Assembly (NCBI GenBank): GCA_001414485.1 | Contig: LLEY01000088.1 | Location: forward strand, 62,001 to 126,000 | DNA length: 64,000 nucleotides | Direction: 5' to 3' | Source: Calycina herbarum | Lineage: Eukaryota > Ascomycota > Leotiomycetes > Helotiales > Pezizellaceae | Shown: positions 1-13,159 of the stretch, one piece after another | Position numbering within the stretch: the first letter of the stretch is position 1 | How the letters are laid out: each line of letters begins with the position of its first letter | Notes under the pieces: generated by a model | What the model was told of the DNA's origin: nothing | The model's input: the letters and a program-made list of their open reading frames with translations, nothing else | The model's database searches: none | Program-made: the position numbers and the translations under genes

Positions 1-1258
1 AGCATGTCCAGGAAGCAACCCCACGGATGGACAATAATTCTGCCCTCAATTATTCAAGAATCCCGAGTTCCATGATCGCAATGATGTTCGATATCAATTC
101 CTAAGAGAAAGAGTGACAGAACTGAAAGACCGGTCCACGGAGACATTACTCTGCGATCACTAATTTCTCATTCCTTGAGCTTATCTCGAAAAATTATCGT
201 GGTGAAATGGTGACAGCCTCGGCCGACTCTAGAAGGCATCCTAAGGCTTGGCCAACCCTGAGTGGGTGGTTTTGAATAGGACGGCGAAGGGGATGGTGCC
301 GACGGTGTAGGTATCATCGTAGATTCCCGCATTGGGGATCACAGTGTCGAGGTGAGTGAGTGATTTGGGATGATCTCGATAGCCTGGACAGAACGAATAT
401 TACCCTAGAGCTTTCAGGACATTTAACGAACAATTTTTCTCATTCTCCTAGAGCTTCTCGAACAATATTTTCAATTATCCTAGTTCGTTTCGCACAATGG
501 TTGTAAACGTAGGTGTTCGCAGAATCATGCCTACTTCTCTTACGTCAGACAGCAAGTAATTTTTGCGTGTTTTCAAATCTCACTCCTATCTCTATTCCAA
601 AAGTTATGATTGTCTATGTACTTGGCATTTGTATGATTTAGGAAGAAATCATCTAGAAAGGAACATTTTCTCTTCGTAGGTCTATTCAACAGCAGCGTAT
701 TAAATGAGTAGAGTAGAGCAGTACAGGTCGATTCAGACCGACGGCCGAGTAACTTAGGCCTAATATCGGGTTATAGTTATAAAGTCGGTAATTATAGAAA
801 CTTTCTAAGGTTATATCTATTTAAAAGAGAAAGAGAGAGAGGGAGGAAGAGTTATTAGTTTCTTACCTAATTTTCAAGTATATCTTTTTTTTTACTACTT
901 AAAGTAGAACTTTTTAGCTTATATTAATATATTACTACTATATATATACTACTCGAGTAGTAAAGAGTAGCTACTCTTCTCTACTTATTCTACTTAGAAA
1001 ACATAGTTTTATAAAAGACCTTTAGACGAGAAGCTATTACTCTTAACCTAGTTTTACTTATAACAAATTTCAAGAAACTAGGTTCTCTTAAATCTACTTG
1101 AAAAATAAAATTTCATAATAGAATATTAGATGAGAAACTGTACTTTTACTTTCTTCTTTCCTATAATTTTTTTAGTAGACACCCATCCTTCAGACCATTT
1201 TCTCGAATTTAACCGAAGTACTGCTACATTTGTAAGTATAAAACCACCTAAATTTAGA
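1..1258. other. Intergenic fungal DNA, partly RIP-mutated, no gene seen
   Basis: No convincing coding frame is visible. The first 700 bases have ordinary composition. From about 700 the DNA becomes AT-rich, with many ta steps and few ca/tg steps, and short palindromic motifs such as ctactcgagtag near 951-962. Similar ctact-rich sequence recurs near 40,570-40,680, so this stretch is probably a decayed repeat. Confidence 0.5.
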
Positions 1259-1412
1259 CTTTTACTTACTATCCACCGCCTCCAGCAGGACAATCTCAAC
1301 GCCCTTGGCTCCAGCCGCGTTCCGCAAGTTCTTTGGTGGAGTATCTGCAACAATATGAGTAAAAATACAATGGAAAAGCAGTAAAGTGTTAGATATCTTA
1401 CCATTTGGACAA

Positions 1413-1709
1413 TTATTTGTAGAACTTCTCGATCTCCTCCAATCCTTCCTCGTAGTTGAGTTCCTCAAAAGCTGGCTTTCCAACACCAGGGAGCGACCAA
1501 ACAGCATACTCTGCTTCTGCGCAAAGTTTGACCAAAAGGTCCTTCCTCTTGGCCTCTAGGACCGCATCTTCCGCCTTCTCGGCAATTTCAGCCAAGCAGT
1601 TCTCGAGATCTTGGGCAGCCTTGGCTACCGCGTCTGGTATCTCCTGATTGGAGTGGAGGAGCTGGTTGATGAGGGTATTGGCGAGATCAATATGTCCTTG
1701 TGCGGCCAT
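1413..1709 (-). CDS. Small hypothetical protein, about 98 aa, possibly with a damaged C-terminus
   Basis: The start is placed at the MAAQG methionine (1709), which has a good Kozak context (aaaATGgcc); an upstream in-frame ATG at 1790 would add 27 residues. The product is acidic, Ala/Glu/Leu-rich and predicted helical, with no signal peptide or membrane segment. I do not recognise the family. Just downstream there is a plausible 57-nt intron (1401 to 1345, GTAAG...CAG) followed by an open stretch (1344-1262) reading DTPPKNLRNAAGAKGVEI. That stretch is in a different frame from the main ORF, which stops at 1413-1415. Either the gene ends there, or a 1-nt change near 1416 has cut off a spliced C-terminal exon. 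Function unknown. Confidence 0.45.
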   Translation of the reverse strand: MAAQGHIDLANTLINQLLHSNQEIPDAVAKAAQDLENCLAEIAEKAEDAVLEAKRKDLLVKLCAEAEYAVWSLPGVGKPAFEELNYEEGLEEIEKFYK

Positions 1710-2327
1710 TTTGGTAGGTGAAATGGCTTGATCTGGGAAGCGAGAGGGTGGTAGGTGATTGTTTGGATTTTTGGTGTGAAGAAGTGTCAAAATTGGTATG
1801 CAGAAATTGGTTGAAAGTTGTTTGAGGACGCTGTTCTTTCTTTTTCAAAGTCAGAAGCCAACAAGGTAATGGTAGATCGAAAGTCGGCTAGACTTTCCAC
1901 AAATCTTAGGTGTCGTCGTTACGCGAGAGTAAACAGAAAATTACTTCTTACATGCTTCTTTGTACCTTTCAGCATCTGTAGAAGTGTAAACTGAGAACTT
2001 TAAGAGCTAGATGACCTGCAACAAGCATAATAGGGGTTTGCTTTTGGCTCTGTTCTCTCCAAAGTTGTGTTATCCCCCCCCTAAGCTATCATCTCGTACC
2101 TTGCGCTCATTTTTTACCGATACTTGTTGGAGGAAACAACAAATTCTTTTGGAGAAATCTAGCAAACTTGTTTCTTCCATAATACACAGATAACTAAATA
2201 TCTTCTGAAGATGCCTTTCACTTGAATTTTTCTTAGAGATGTACCCTTTTGAGATAATGATTTACTTGAAATAATAAGCTGAATTTGTATCTCTTAAACT
2301 TCCTCGAGTACCTGACAGTTGACGCTA

Positions 2328-2521
2328 AAAGCGGCAGTAAATAAATTATTATAACTTTCTAGCCCAAGTACCAAATGCTTTAAGACAACTGAACTTGATT
2401 ATTCTGAAATCCCTAGATTAATAGCTGGATTTATCCAATTTTTTAGGACATTACCTCCAATTACACTGGAAAGCTGGAGCTAGGTAGGCAGGTGCCAACC
2501 GGAAGTTTTTACTGCCGCTTT
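2328..2521. repeat. Candidate MITE-like inverted repeat
   Basis: A perfect 14-bp inverted repeat (aaagcggcagtaaa at 2328-2341, its complement at 2508-2521) bounds 194 bp of non-coding DNA between the hypothetical gene and the carrier gene. Size and layout fit a small non-autonomous element, but no target-site duplication is clear and only one copy is seen here. Confidence 0.3.
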
Positions 2522-2866
2522 GAATGTCCATGTGAGAATATCCCTCGGCTAGAGTGTTGGCCTTAAAGGTGGGGCATAAACCCCGTTTTGGCTGCACCCT
2601 TTTGGGCATAGCGCTTCCGGGGTTTCCACGGCTAGACCCGCTGCCTGTGGCTTTGAAATTCTGGGTGCAGGAACCTCGTCATGGGAAGGGGGAAGGAAAC
2701 AATTGTACGCCAACAAACTCTGCCAAACTCCCACAACAACTCCCGCGATCACCAGAGCAATCTTTTACTTCTCAGCATATTATGCAAGCTGACTTTTTAA
2801 TAATCATAACCATTTAAATCTTTCCCACACTCGTTTTTCCCCTTCTCCCGAAGCTATCGAGAACTC

Positions 2867-4143
2867 ATGAATCCCCAAGCTGCATCTTCAGCCGACCACA
2901 CCAGACCTCAACTCAAGACACCTCATATCCTACAGTCGCGAGAATTGGGCGAGCAGGGCGCTCCACAGTCGCAATATGCTCAGTCCATAGCGCTGAAGCC
3001 AGCGCCTGTGGCAAAGTCATGGGCGCATTTCGTAGCTGGGGGGTAAGTTTTTATTTACTCGAGCCTTTCCCTTGTTTCGAGGACTTTTCGAAATCTGCAA
3101 CATATACTAACAATATATTGTCTACAGAATAGGAGGCATGACCGCAGCAGCCCTAACCGCCCCCCTCGACGTCCTCAAAACCCGTCTCCAATCCGATTTC
3201 TACCAACAACAACTCTCCCAATCCCGACTAGCAAAAGGCATCTCCCCCCACGCACATCTCTCCGCCTTCCGATCGGGCATCCTTCACTTTCGAGAGACAT
3301 TCCAAATACTAGGCTCCGTCCATCGCGTAGAAGGGTTCCGAGCACTCTTCAAAGGGCTCGGTCCAAACCTCATCGGCGTCGTTCCAGCGAGGAGTATAAA
3401 TTTCTTCGTGGTAGGGAATGGGAAACGGATAATTGCAGATTATGGAAATAATGGGAAGGAGAGTGCTTGGGTTGTGCTTTGCGCGGCGTCTTTGGCTGGA
3501 ATTGTCACCTCGACGGTTACGAATCCGATTTGGATGATTAAGACGAGGTTACAGTTGGATAAGAATGTGGTCGAGGAGGCGGGAGGTGCTGCGAAGAGGG
3601 TATACAAGAATAGTTGGGATTGTATCAAGCAGGTTGTGCGACAAGAGGGAGTCAGAGGCTTGTACAAGGGGATGAGTGCTAGTTACTTGGGGGCTACGGA
3701 AACTGCTTTACATTGGGTGTTGTATGAGCAGATGAAGAAATCGCTGGCCAAGCGCGAGGAGAAGCTTGTTGCTAGTGGGCGCGAGAGAACACTCTGGGAT
3801 AATATCGTCGACTGGACTGGTAGTACTGGCGCAGCAGGTGGTGCAAAGTTGGTGGCGGCGTTGGTCACTTATCCACATGAAGTATGTTATCCTGCTCTAC
3901 ACATTTGAACTTCACTGACATCCTCTCTAGGTCGCTCGAACTCGCCTTCGTCAAGGACCAACGGAAAACGGAAAACTCAAATACACAGGCCTCATCCAAT
4001 GCTTCAAGCTAGTATGGAAAGAAGAAGGAATGGTGGCCATGTACGGAGGTCTCACCCCCCACCTCCTACGAACAGTACCCAGCGCGGCGATTATGTTCGG
4101 GATGTACGAAGGAATCTTAAAGTTACTGCATGCTGAGCGGTGA
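2867..4143 (+). CDS. RIM2: Mitochondrial carrier, pyrimidine-nucleotide type (Rim2-like)
   Basis: Three exons, 2867-3042, 3128-3881 and 3931-4143, give 380 aa. The introns are 85 and 49 nt, with GTAAGT...CTACAG and GTATGT...CTCTAG borders. The protein has the three-fold mitochondrial-carrier repeat. The signature P-x-D/E-x-x-K/R-x-R motifs read PLDVLKTR (about residue 71), PIWMIKTR (about 192) and PHEVARTR (about 308). The segment AGGIGGMTAAALTAP followed by PLDVLKTRLQSD is typical of the Rim2/SLC25A33-36 branch, which exchanges pyrimidine (deoxy)nucleotides across the inner mitochondrial membrane to support mtDNA and RNA synthesis. Length matches yeast Rim2 (about 377 aa). Family assignment is strong; substrate is inferred from family. 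The gene is intact and shows no RIP signature although the transposon island begins less than 1 kb downstream. Confidence 0.9.
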
Positions 4144-5001
4144 CGAGACATAACCTTGTCATGAGGACCTGGAACAACATGAACGGGAAGCATGTCATGA
4201 GCGAAGGAGAGAAATGTAAGAAAGGAAGTGTACAATATTCTGTATACTATGTAAAAAGGAAGGCATTCTTCGGGCGTTGTGTATCATGTACAAAAAGTAA
4301 AAAAGGGACTTCACTCTTGGTTTAGAATTAAGCTATCGACTAGCTGGTTGATGGACAGATGGGGCTTCGGGTCGGAGTGGTGGAATACCGCTAGATAGGG
4401 GATAAGAAAAATCTCTTGTCATGAATAATACAAATCAATTACAATCATTGCAGACTTTTGGAGTCATGATCAGGTGTAATTTAATGTCCAAATTTAAGAG
4501 GAAAACGATAGTTTTTGACATCTGGAAGAGGGTAGTTAGTAGACTTGACTTTGCAGAATAGTCTAACAAGACGAGTAAACGTGGGAATTAACAAGTTTTC
4601 AATTAACCTGGTTCGTACTATAGTGAGTTTAGAAAGTCGCCTTGTTTTTTCCTTTGCTTTCTTAGCGTCAGCGAAGGGCGTAGGAAGACTTCAAGGCAAG
4701 ATAAGAGTATAAAATAGGAAGTGATTAATAATCTCGCTTTTTTCCACCTCTGGCAGCTTCGGTGACAGCACTTATATCATTCTCAGCTACACTAGACGCT
4801 GACTCTTATCTTGAGATCGACTCTAAGTAAAATACAGTTCTTTTATTATTACGTTTTTTATTATCACGTTTTTTAAGTAGCGTGTATTATATAAGAATTT
4901 CAGAGCGTATTTTTATAAGAGCCTAAGAATCTTTAGTTCTATTTAGTTATAAGATAAAAATCTAGAAATAAACCTTTTATATATAATTAAATAAACTACT
5001 A
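4144..5001. other. Transition from gene-bearing DNA into the RIP-mutated island
   Basis: No coding frame is supported. Composition is ordinary up to about 4,800, then becomes AT-rich with few ca/tg dinucleotides. The first recognisable transposon end is at 5002. Confidence 0.5.
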
Positions 5002-5212
5002 ATATAGTTTATTACTAAGTAGTATATATTACTAAGTAACGTACTTTCTCTCTACTCTACTACTTTAATATCAGATTAGTCAACTATAACAAATAATATT
5101 AATTAAAACTACTTAGAATCTAATAAACTAGATATATCTATAAGTACTATACCGTCGCCTAGAGGTTTATCTCTTATTTTATCTATCTCTCTTAGAACGC
5201 TTATTACGTCGA

Positions 5213-5645
5213 TATAACGAAACTTAATCGAACTAAACAAAGATAACTAAGTCTTCGAAGGTTAGTATATAAGTAAGAAGTATAGATACGCCGGGTTATT
5301 TACTTAGAAGTAAACTCGTTACTTATATTAAAGATATTAAATAAGATAATAAGATTAATAACTAAAGTTAAGTACGAAGCTTCTATCTAATAGCAGACGT
5401 ACTAGTTCTTATATATAATCTTCGTTTCTTTCTAAGTAGACAGAATCGCTTATTATCCTAGTCGACCTAGGTAATCCTCTTATTATATAATTCTTAATAT
5501 ATTTCTAATAATAAGATTCTAGAATCCTGAATACCTTTTATATTATAGATTCTCTTCTATATTACCTTCTATTTCCTAGATATTATATCTTATTCTATTA
5601 GAGCGCTGTTTAAACTACTTACTATATAAAACGTAATTTATAATA
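5213..5645 (-). repeat. LTR, left copy of the outer gypsy element
   Basis: 433 bp, beginning tataacgaaactt and ending aatttataata. It matches 32225-32684 over most of its length. Flanked outside by gtcga. Confidence 0.85.
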
Positions 5646-7158
5646 CTATCTCTCTCTTAGCCTAGCGTGTCTCTATACTTAAGTATAGACTAAGAGATAT
5701 TATTAAGAGGCTAGTAGCCTCTTTCTATTTTTATTATACTATCTTCTAATAATAAGAAGCGTACTAAACGTTAAGCTCTTAGATATTATATTAAATAATA
5801 TAGCGACGAAATATACTCTTATATCTGTTACGAAAAATCTCTTAATTTAGCTAGTAAGTCTTATTAATACGTTATAATCTATAGCGATTAATATTCCTAT
5901 TATTCTATCTACGCTAGGTAAGGCAAATCCTACGATTACTATAAACGAAACTAAATACCTTTACTCTTAGACTAGGCTTCTATTAAGAAGTAGAAAGCCT
6001 GCTTTAATTTCTAAGAGAAAGAGGCGATAGTGAAAATCCTCTAGCTTTGATAATAAAAACGTCTTCTTCTTAAAAGAGAAAAGAAGATAATAGTAGCTAG
6101 TCTTAGTTCTCTTAATAAACTAGATACTACTAAAGATTTAGAAAAGAAAGAAAAGAAGAAATAGAAGAAGAAGAAGTATAGAGAAGAAGAGGCTACTAGG
6201 CTAGCTACTCTCTCTATCTCTAACCTCGCTTTCGATCTAGAACTTAACCTAGCTCTTCTTAAGTTCTTCTCTCTCGATTATAAGATATAGGTAACCTTAG
6301 ATTTTAGTAGTGAAACTCCTAAAGTGTCTCTAAGTAATAAATAAGACTTCTTAGTTCTTAAGTATTTTCTAAGTATAAGTAATCTAACTATTTAATTAAG
6401 TACTTAACTTATCCTCTAATAAGTTTATAGTTAAGAATCCTCTCGACTTTATACTTAGTATTTAGATTTACTAGTTGAATTTCTATAAATAGAACTAGTA
6501 GTACCTCTAGTAGTACTAGTTTAAGTAAGAATATATAGAATACTAGATAGATATTTATATTTTTTAGTAGTACTAGTTTATAATTTAAAAGTCTCTTAAT
6601 ATATTTGATTTTAAATAGTCTAAGTTTCTTATAGTCTAGTTTATCGCTTAGTTTTTTAGTATTAATATTTTTTTATACTAAGTAGACTTTATCTCTCTCT
6701 TTTAGTATTAGCTCTTAACTACGTTATTTATTATAGTAGTACGCGTTTCTTTTAGCTACGAACTATAAGTCCTTTATAAGTTCCTTATATAGACTTTTAA
6801 TTCTCGAGACTTAAATATAAGTAAGTTAATTATTAATAGTTATAGGTAGTAGCTCTTAATATACTATTAATTTATATCTAAAATTAGCGTAGAATAGTAT
6901 AATAAGTGTTATTTCTATTACTAAACTATTATAAATAAACTATACTAGAGGTAGTAGTTCTACCTAGTTATTTTACTAGTAGTTTATATAATAACGAAGG
7001 TATATTTTAACTACTTAATTTATATATTTATTTCCTCTATTTATCTATAGATAAAAGGCTATAGACAGCTTTCTTTTCATATCTAATCGTTTTATAAGAG
7101 TAGTCTAAAATTTAGAGATAAAGAGTTTATCTCTATCTAAGATTATTTCTTCTAGTAG

Positions 7159-7442
7159 TATAATAGAACTATTAGGAATTAATCGAAATAATCGGAATTA
7201 GAATTACCGAGTCTATATATTAAATAGAATACGATATAGATATTATTTCAGGATTTAGAATAGCTAGATAGCTTCTAGACTTACTATTATCTAAACCTCT
7301 TATAAATAGCTATCTTCTCTCTATTAAGAAAGACTAATTTAGTCTTTTCCTGCGTATTAAAGCCTAGTATTTAAATATATTATTCTATTAAACATACTTC
7401 TATATATCTCTTTTATAGTAGTATTCGTTTTATACTATTATA
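7159..7442 (+). repeat. LTR, left copy of gypsy element A
   Basis: 284 bp, starts tataatag and ends ctattata. Nearly identical in layout to 14444-14727. The terminal TG...CA has become TA...TA, consistent with RIP. Confidence 0.85.
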
Positions 7443-10400
7443 TTAAAAGACTAAATTCGACTTCGCTAAGAACGGCCTATTATAATATCTTACTCGAGCG
7501 CGCTAGCGTACCTACTTCGAATTCGATTCGGCTTAGATTCGGATTAGTATATCGACAACCTTAAATAGGTAGATAATTAGAGACTACCTAGATAGCTAGT
7601 AACATCGGGGTTTAGTATCTAAATAGTTAGCTAGTAAAATCGTAGGCGGTTTCTACGTTAATAAGAGTAGAAGACGCTAAGGATTCCCTAGACTTCTAAT
7701 AACTCTCTCTATATAGAGATTATTATATAAGATATAGATAGTCGACGATATATAGTTACTTAAAAGGCTCTTAAATCTACCTCTTAACTCTCTCTCTTAA
7801 ATAGTATATAATATACTAGAATAAGAAGAGACTCTAGGTCTCTCTAAAGCTCTACTTAAGAGTATTAAGTAACCTACTAGGGAAACTAGTAGGTCTCTAT
7901 CTAAAAGGTCTACGAATTATACTCGTATATCTAAAAACAAAAGGTTCTAGAAAGGAAAGAGCTCTACTTAAAACCTTAGAAACAACCGAGACTTTTCTAA
8001 TATAGACGAGATACGAGGTATAGTATAAGGCTTAGAAGAAAAACTTTAAAACAACAACGATCGGTTCGTATAGTTAGAATTAATTATAAGTAGACTTAGG
8101 AATTAAATCAGATACTTTTAATCTTAATAATCCCGATCTAAGAACGACTCTTCTTCCTTTCTAAGTCCTATACTAGACCTCTTTCGCTTAAGAGATCCTG
8201 TCTCTAATACCTTCTCTCGATAGTAGACTACTCTACTTAACCTCGAAGGTAGTTCGAATCCTATCTAACTTATAAAAAGTAAGATTATAGAAAAGATTAA
8301 ACTCTTAGATAATAGTATATTACTTATATACTAATAATAGAAGATATTAGTATACGATAGACTACTAGTAAATACCGATTATTATAATATAAGCCTGACT
8401 CGAAAGGCTCTTATATAGAGAATAACTACTAGACTCGCTAGAAACTATCTTAAGCCTAGATATAAGTCTAAATCGATTTATATTACTTTCTACGATTATT
8501 AAGATATAATTAAACTTTTAGATTTATATTTCTTAACTAGATATAAGACAGAGAATATATAGAACGTCTTTTAAGTCTTATAGATAAGTAGAAAGAATTA
8601 TATTAGAGAAACGTTTACGAACTTTAGAGGTCGCTTTTCGAGTATAGCTATACTTAGAAGAATACTAGAGTTAGAACGATTCTTCTATATATAGGAGAAG
8701 ATTATACTACAGCTACGAAACTTAGCCGCTATACTTAAGAGACGTTAGAACTATAACTTCGTTGAAATAGTAGTAGATCTTCTAGCTCTAGATAAGGAAA
8801 AACGCTGAAACGCTGAGTTATATACAGCTAATACAACTAAGCTAGTTAGTATAACTACTTCGGTTAAAAAGACTACCTTTTAACTCTTATCTAGTATAAT
8901 ACTAAAACCCTCTCTACCTATACGAGGATCCTTCTCTACTGTTTAGACTACTTCTCGAACTTTTAAACCTACCTCGACTTCTAAACGCTAAAAGACTATA
9001 GACCGAGTCTCTGCTAGTATAACGTGTTATTACTATAGTAAGCCTAGATATTACAAACCTAATTACTCTTAGCTACCTAGTATTAAAGAGATAGTCTAGG
9101 AAGTGAACGAAGATAATATATAAGTCTTTATAAAGTACTCTGATTTAAACCCGGATTAGAGAGAAAACGAGGTAGCTTAGATAAAGACTTCTTCCTAGGC
9201 TTATATAAATATAACCTATTAAACTTTAATCCTTCTAGTCTTATAAGAGGAAACTAATTCCTTATAGATACGACTCTTAGTATATATAGATATAGTATTA
9301 AGTTATAAGCTTTAATAGATATAAGAGCGAACGGTTTTCTATTCTTAAATCGACCTTTAGCTTTATAACTAGTCTAATTACTAGGATTATAGATTTAAAA
9401 TTTACTATACTCGGTACCTGTTTATAGATATAATAGTAGTATTAAAAGTAAGGTAACGTAGTTTATACAGCTATATCTAAACCTAGATAGACGTTATATT
9501 TATAACTACCTCTTTATCGTCCTAGACCTAGGATAATAAGACTTAATTATTAGAAATAAATAGTTAAAATACTTTAAGATTCTTCTTAACCTCGCTAGGA
9601 ATTAACTTATTTAGCTAGCTAAAACTCTACTAACTCCTTACTTTAGAAAGAAGATCTTACTTTCTTTAACTTCTAGCTAGATCTAGAAGCCTTATTTAAA
9701 TATATAGTAAGATACGAATTAAAGAGATCACGCTCTCTATTAAGATAAAAAACAACGAAAGAATAGTAAACTCTTAGCTAAGTTATTATTATTATCTATA
9801 ACTCTAACTTCTAACCTTTCTATCTTCGACTCTAGTCCGAATCCTCTCCGACCTATAAGTATAGCCTAGACAGATTAGACTATATACTTATTTATTAACG
9901 AGATAAGTACGAATACTTTATATTTTAATATAAAACGACTCGATACCGAGTTCTTTATAAGTAGTATCTACGAATTAGATCGGATTATTAAAAAGAAGTT
10001 AGCTCTATCTATAGACGACGCTAAGACTATAGATCTAATACAGTTCTAACTCTCTAAATATTATTCCTTATACTAAGATATATTCTTAAAAACAGCCTTA
10101 GATAAACTTCCTTCATACTATAAATATAATTATAAAATCACTTTAAATAAACTACTTTCTACCTTCTACTCTCTACTATATTAATAGTTAACTATAGAGC
10201 TATAAGTAATAAAAGAGTACTTTATTAATAATTTAAATAAAGGATTTATTATTAATAGTAATAGTTCTTTTACCTTACTAGTACTCTTTATTAAAAAGCC
10301 TAATAGTAATAAGCTATAGTTTTATATTAATTATTAGAAGCTTAATACTCTTATCTAAAACGACCTCTACCTGATTCCTTATATTAATAAACTTCTTTTA

Positions 10401-13060
10401 GGAATAAAAAAAGCTAAGATCTTTACTAAGTTAGATATATAATAAGTCTTCTACTATATTCGAATAAACCTCGACTTAGAAGAGATAACTACGTTTAGAA
10501 CTAGATATAGAATATATAAATATAAGGTCCTTTCTTTTAGACTTTATAATAGACCTACTATCTACTAACGTTATATAAACGACGTCTTAATCGAATATCT
10601 AGATAACTTCTATATTACTTACTTAGATAATATATTAATTTATTTAGATAGTATTAAAGAATATAAGAAATAAGTTAGAAAGGTTCTAAATCAGCTCTAA
10701 GAAGTAGAACTTTAAGTAGATATTAAGAAAAGCGAATTTAGTATTACCTAAGTTAAATATCTTAGTTATATATTAACTATAAAAGGACTTAAAGTAGACT
10801 CTAAGAAAGTAGAATCTTTACGTAACTAGGTTTAACCTAGTACTATAATAGGTATAAAGTTCTATCTAGGCTTTTATAGTTTCTATAGATAATTTATTAA
10901 GAACTTTAGTAAAATCGTAAAACCTCTAACTACTATAACACGCTCTTCAGAGCCGTTTTAGTAGATACCTAAATATAAGAAAGCTTTTAAAGAATTATAG
11001 ACCTAGCTACTCTTAGTTTAAGCTTTATACTACTTTAACTCTAAACTTAATATAAAGCTAGAGACAGACTCTTCTAATAGAGTAATAGCAGGTATATTCT
11101 TCTAATAATATAGTAATTAGTAGTATTCTATAGGTTTTTACTCCTATGTCCTAGTCGGCTGTAAAGCGAATTAGAAAATCTACGATAAGGAATTATTTAT
11201 AATTATCGAAGTATTTAAGAAATAATAGTCTAAACTTATATCGTATCAGAGCTATATCGACGTGTATTTAGACTATAGATTCTTAGAATACTTTATAATA
11301 ACTAAGCTACTTATAGCTAAATAAGTATAATAGATAGAATTCCTATCTAACTTTAACTTCTAGATCTAATTTACGTCTAAAAAGGTAAATTAAAAGGCGG
11401 ATATTCTAACTAGATATAAGTAAGATATTAAAATATAGAATTAAGTTAAGTTAGATAGCCGCTTATATACTCTTTTTAAACCTATTAGATTAGACCTCTA
11501 AATCAACGCTAATCTTACTTAGACCTTTTTATAAAAATAAGCGACATCTATTAGTATAATTTAGCTAGATATTATACTAGAATCTAGGTTAGACTTAATT
11601 TAGAGACTAAAGATAGATAATATATAATCTTTCTAGAAAGAGCGTAGCTAGCTTAAGAACGGTTATACTATCTTACTAGATAATTTACTTCTATTTAGAG
11701 AATAGCTTTATATCTAAAGAAATACTAAACTCTATACGAATCTGACCCGAGAAGTCTACGACTAAGTATCTAGTACTTACCTAAGTACCTAAAAGATATA
11801 CTAGTTATTAGCTCCTGTCTACTACTAGATCGGTATAGGTTTAGACTATAAAGTATACGTAGCTAACTACCGAGCGTATAGATACTCTTATCCTCGATAA
11901 ACTAAATAGTAAGAGTTTCTTCACCTACTACTAGTTCCTGATTACCTAATATAGTATTTATATATAGATTTTAAGTCCTTTCTAAAGAATAAACACGGAT
12001 ATAATACTATACTAGTATTCGTCGACTGTCTTAGAAAGAACTCGGTGTCTATTCTCTACTATTCTACGACTAATACTAGAAGATTAGCTTAACTTTTTAT
12101 ATAATAGATCTATTGTTTTAAATACTATTCTAAATCGATTACGTCTAATAGAGGACCTTAATTCGTCTTAGCTTTTTAGACGGAATTCTATTATATTATT
12201 AGTATTAAGCTTAAGCTCTTTATAGCTTACTATAAATAAATAGATAGTTAGACAGAGATTATAAACCGATATATCGATTAGAGGCTAAGGTCTTTCGTAA
12301 CCTACTACTAGGATAATTAGAGCAAGTTAATTCCTCTAATAGACCGAGTATAAATAACTCTCTTATACTCCTCGATCGGTATAACCTCTTATTAGCTTAA
12401 ATTCGGACTCGATTTAAGAATCTTATAAGACTAGAATACTCTAAAAACTTCTATTCCCTAGAAACAATTAAATTATACTAAGGTAGCTAAAATAGTCTAA
12501 CGTATATACTCGGCCTAGAACGTAGCTAAAGATAATATAACTAAAGCTTAGTAGAGAATATAAGATAGTACGAATTAATATTAAAGAGCTATTAACTAGG
12601 ATATTAGTAATAAAGTCTACTTATTAATAAGAAACCTTAAGATAAATCGACCTAGCTAAAAGCTAGCCGAGTAGTAGATAAGACCTTTTAAGATACTAGA
12701 ACGTATAGAATACTCTTATAAACTAAGGCTTCTAGAAGGATTATTAATTTATAACGTTTTCGCTATAAATATACTATTTAAGGACTCGAATACCCTTCTA
12801 CCTAGATAAGAAGGTCTAGAGCTACTTCTAGAGATTATTTAGAGTATATAAGAATAGAAAGTTTAAGAGATTCTTACTAATAGACTTTTTAGAAGATAAC
12901 TATAGTATTATATAAAATAGGTCAGCTACGGTTTAGACTCTACTTAGTATTCTACCGACAATTTTCAAGGTTTACTATATCGATTAAGAGACTTCTATAT
13001 TAAATACCTAGAGTAACTAAGACGACCCCGGCTTCTCTCTAAATAGATACGTATATAGGA
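7443..13060 (+). pseudogene. Decayed gag-pol of gypsy element A
   Basis: Order of recognisable parts on the plus strand: a CCHC-type zinc-knuckle remnant at about 9,025-9,070, with Cys and His codons changed to Tyr; reverse transcriptase at about 10,240-10,930 (GFIINSNSSF, then KLD, then AYLDNILIYL); integrase at about 11,700-12,420 (IDFKSF, VDCLRKNSV, SNRGPQFVSAFW, then a STAYYK...DSQTEIINRY stretch); and a chromodomain at about 12,855-13,030. This order (RT before IN, with a C-terminal chromodomain) is that of Ty3/gypsy chromoviruses. Dozens of TAG/TAA codons interrupt it, mostly where Gln or Trp is expected. The gene cannot be expressed as is. Confidence 0.85.
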
Positions 13061-13159
13061 AATAGATAAGAACGAGTAAAGAGTTTATTATTTAACTAAA
13101 CAACTCTTAAGAATATCTACTAATCCTAGTCATCTCTAAGTAACTTAAAATTAACAAAG

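Noticed and set aside
2554..2817. 87-codon plus-strand ORF upstream of RIM2
   Set aside because: Lies in the carrier gene's promoter region, overlaps another frame on the opposite strand and shows no conserved motif.
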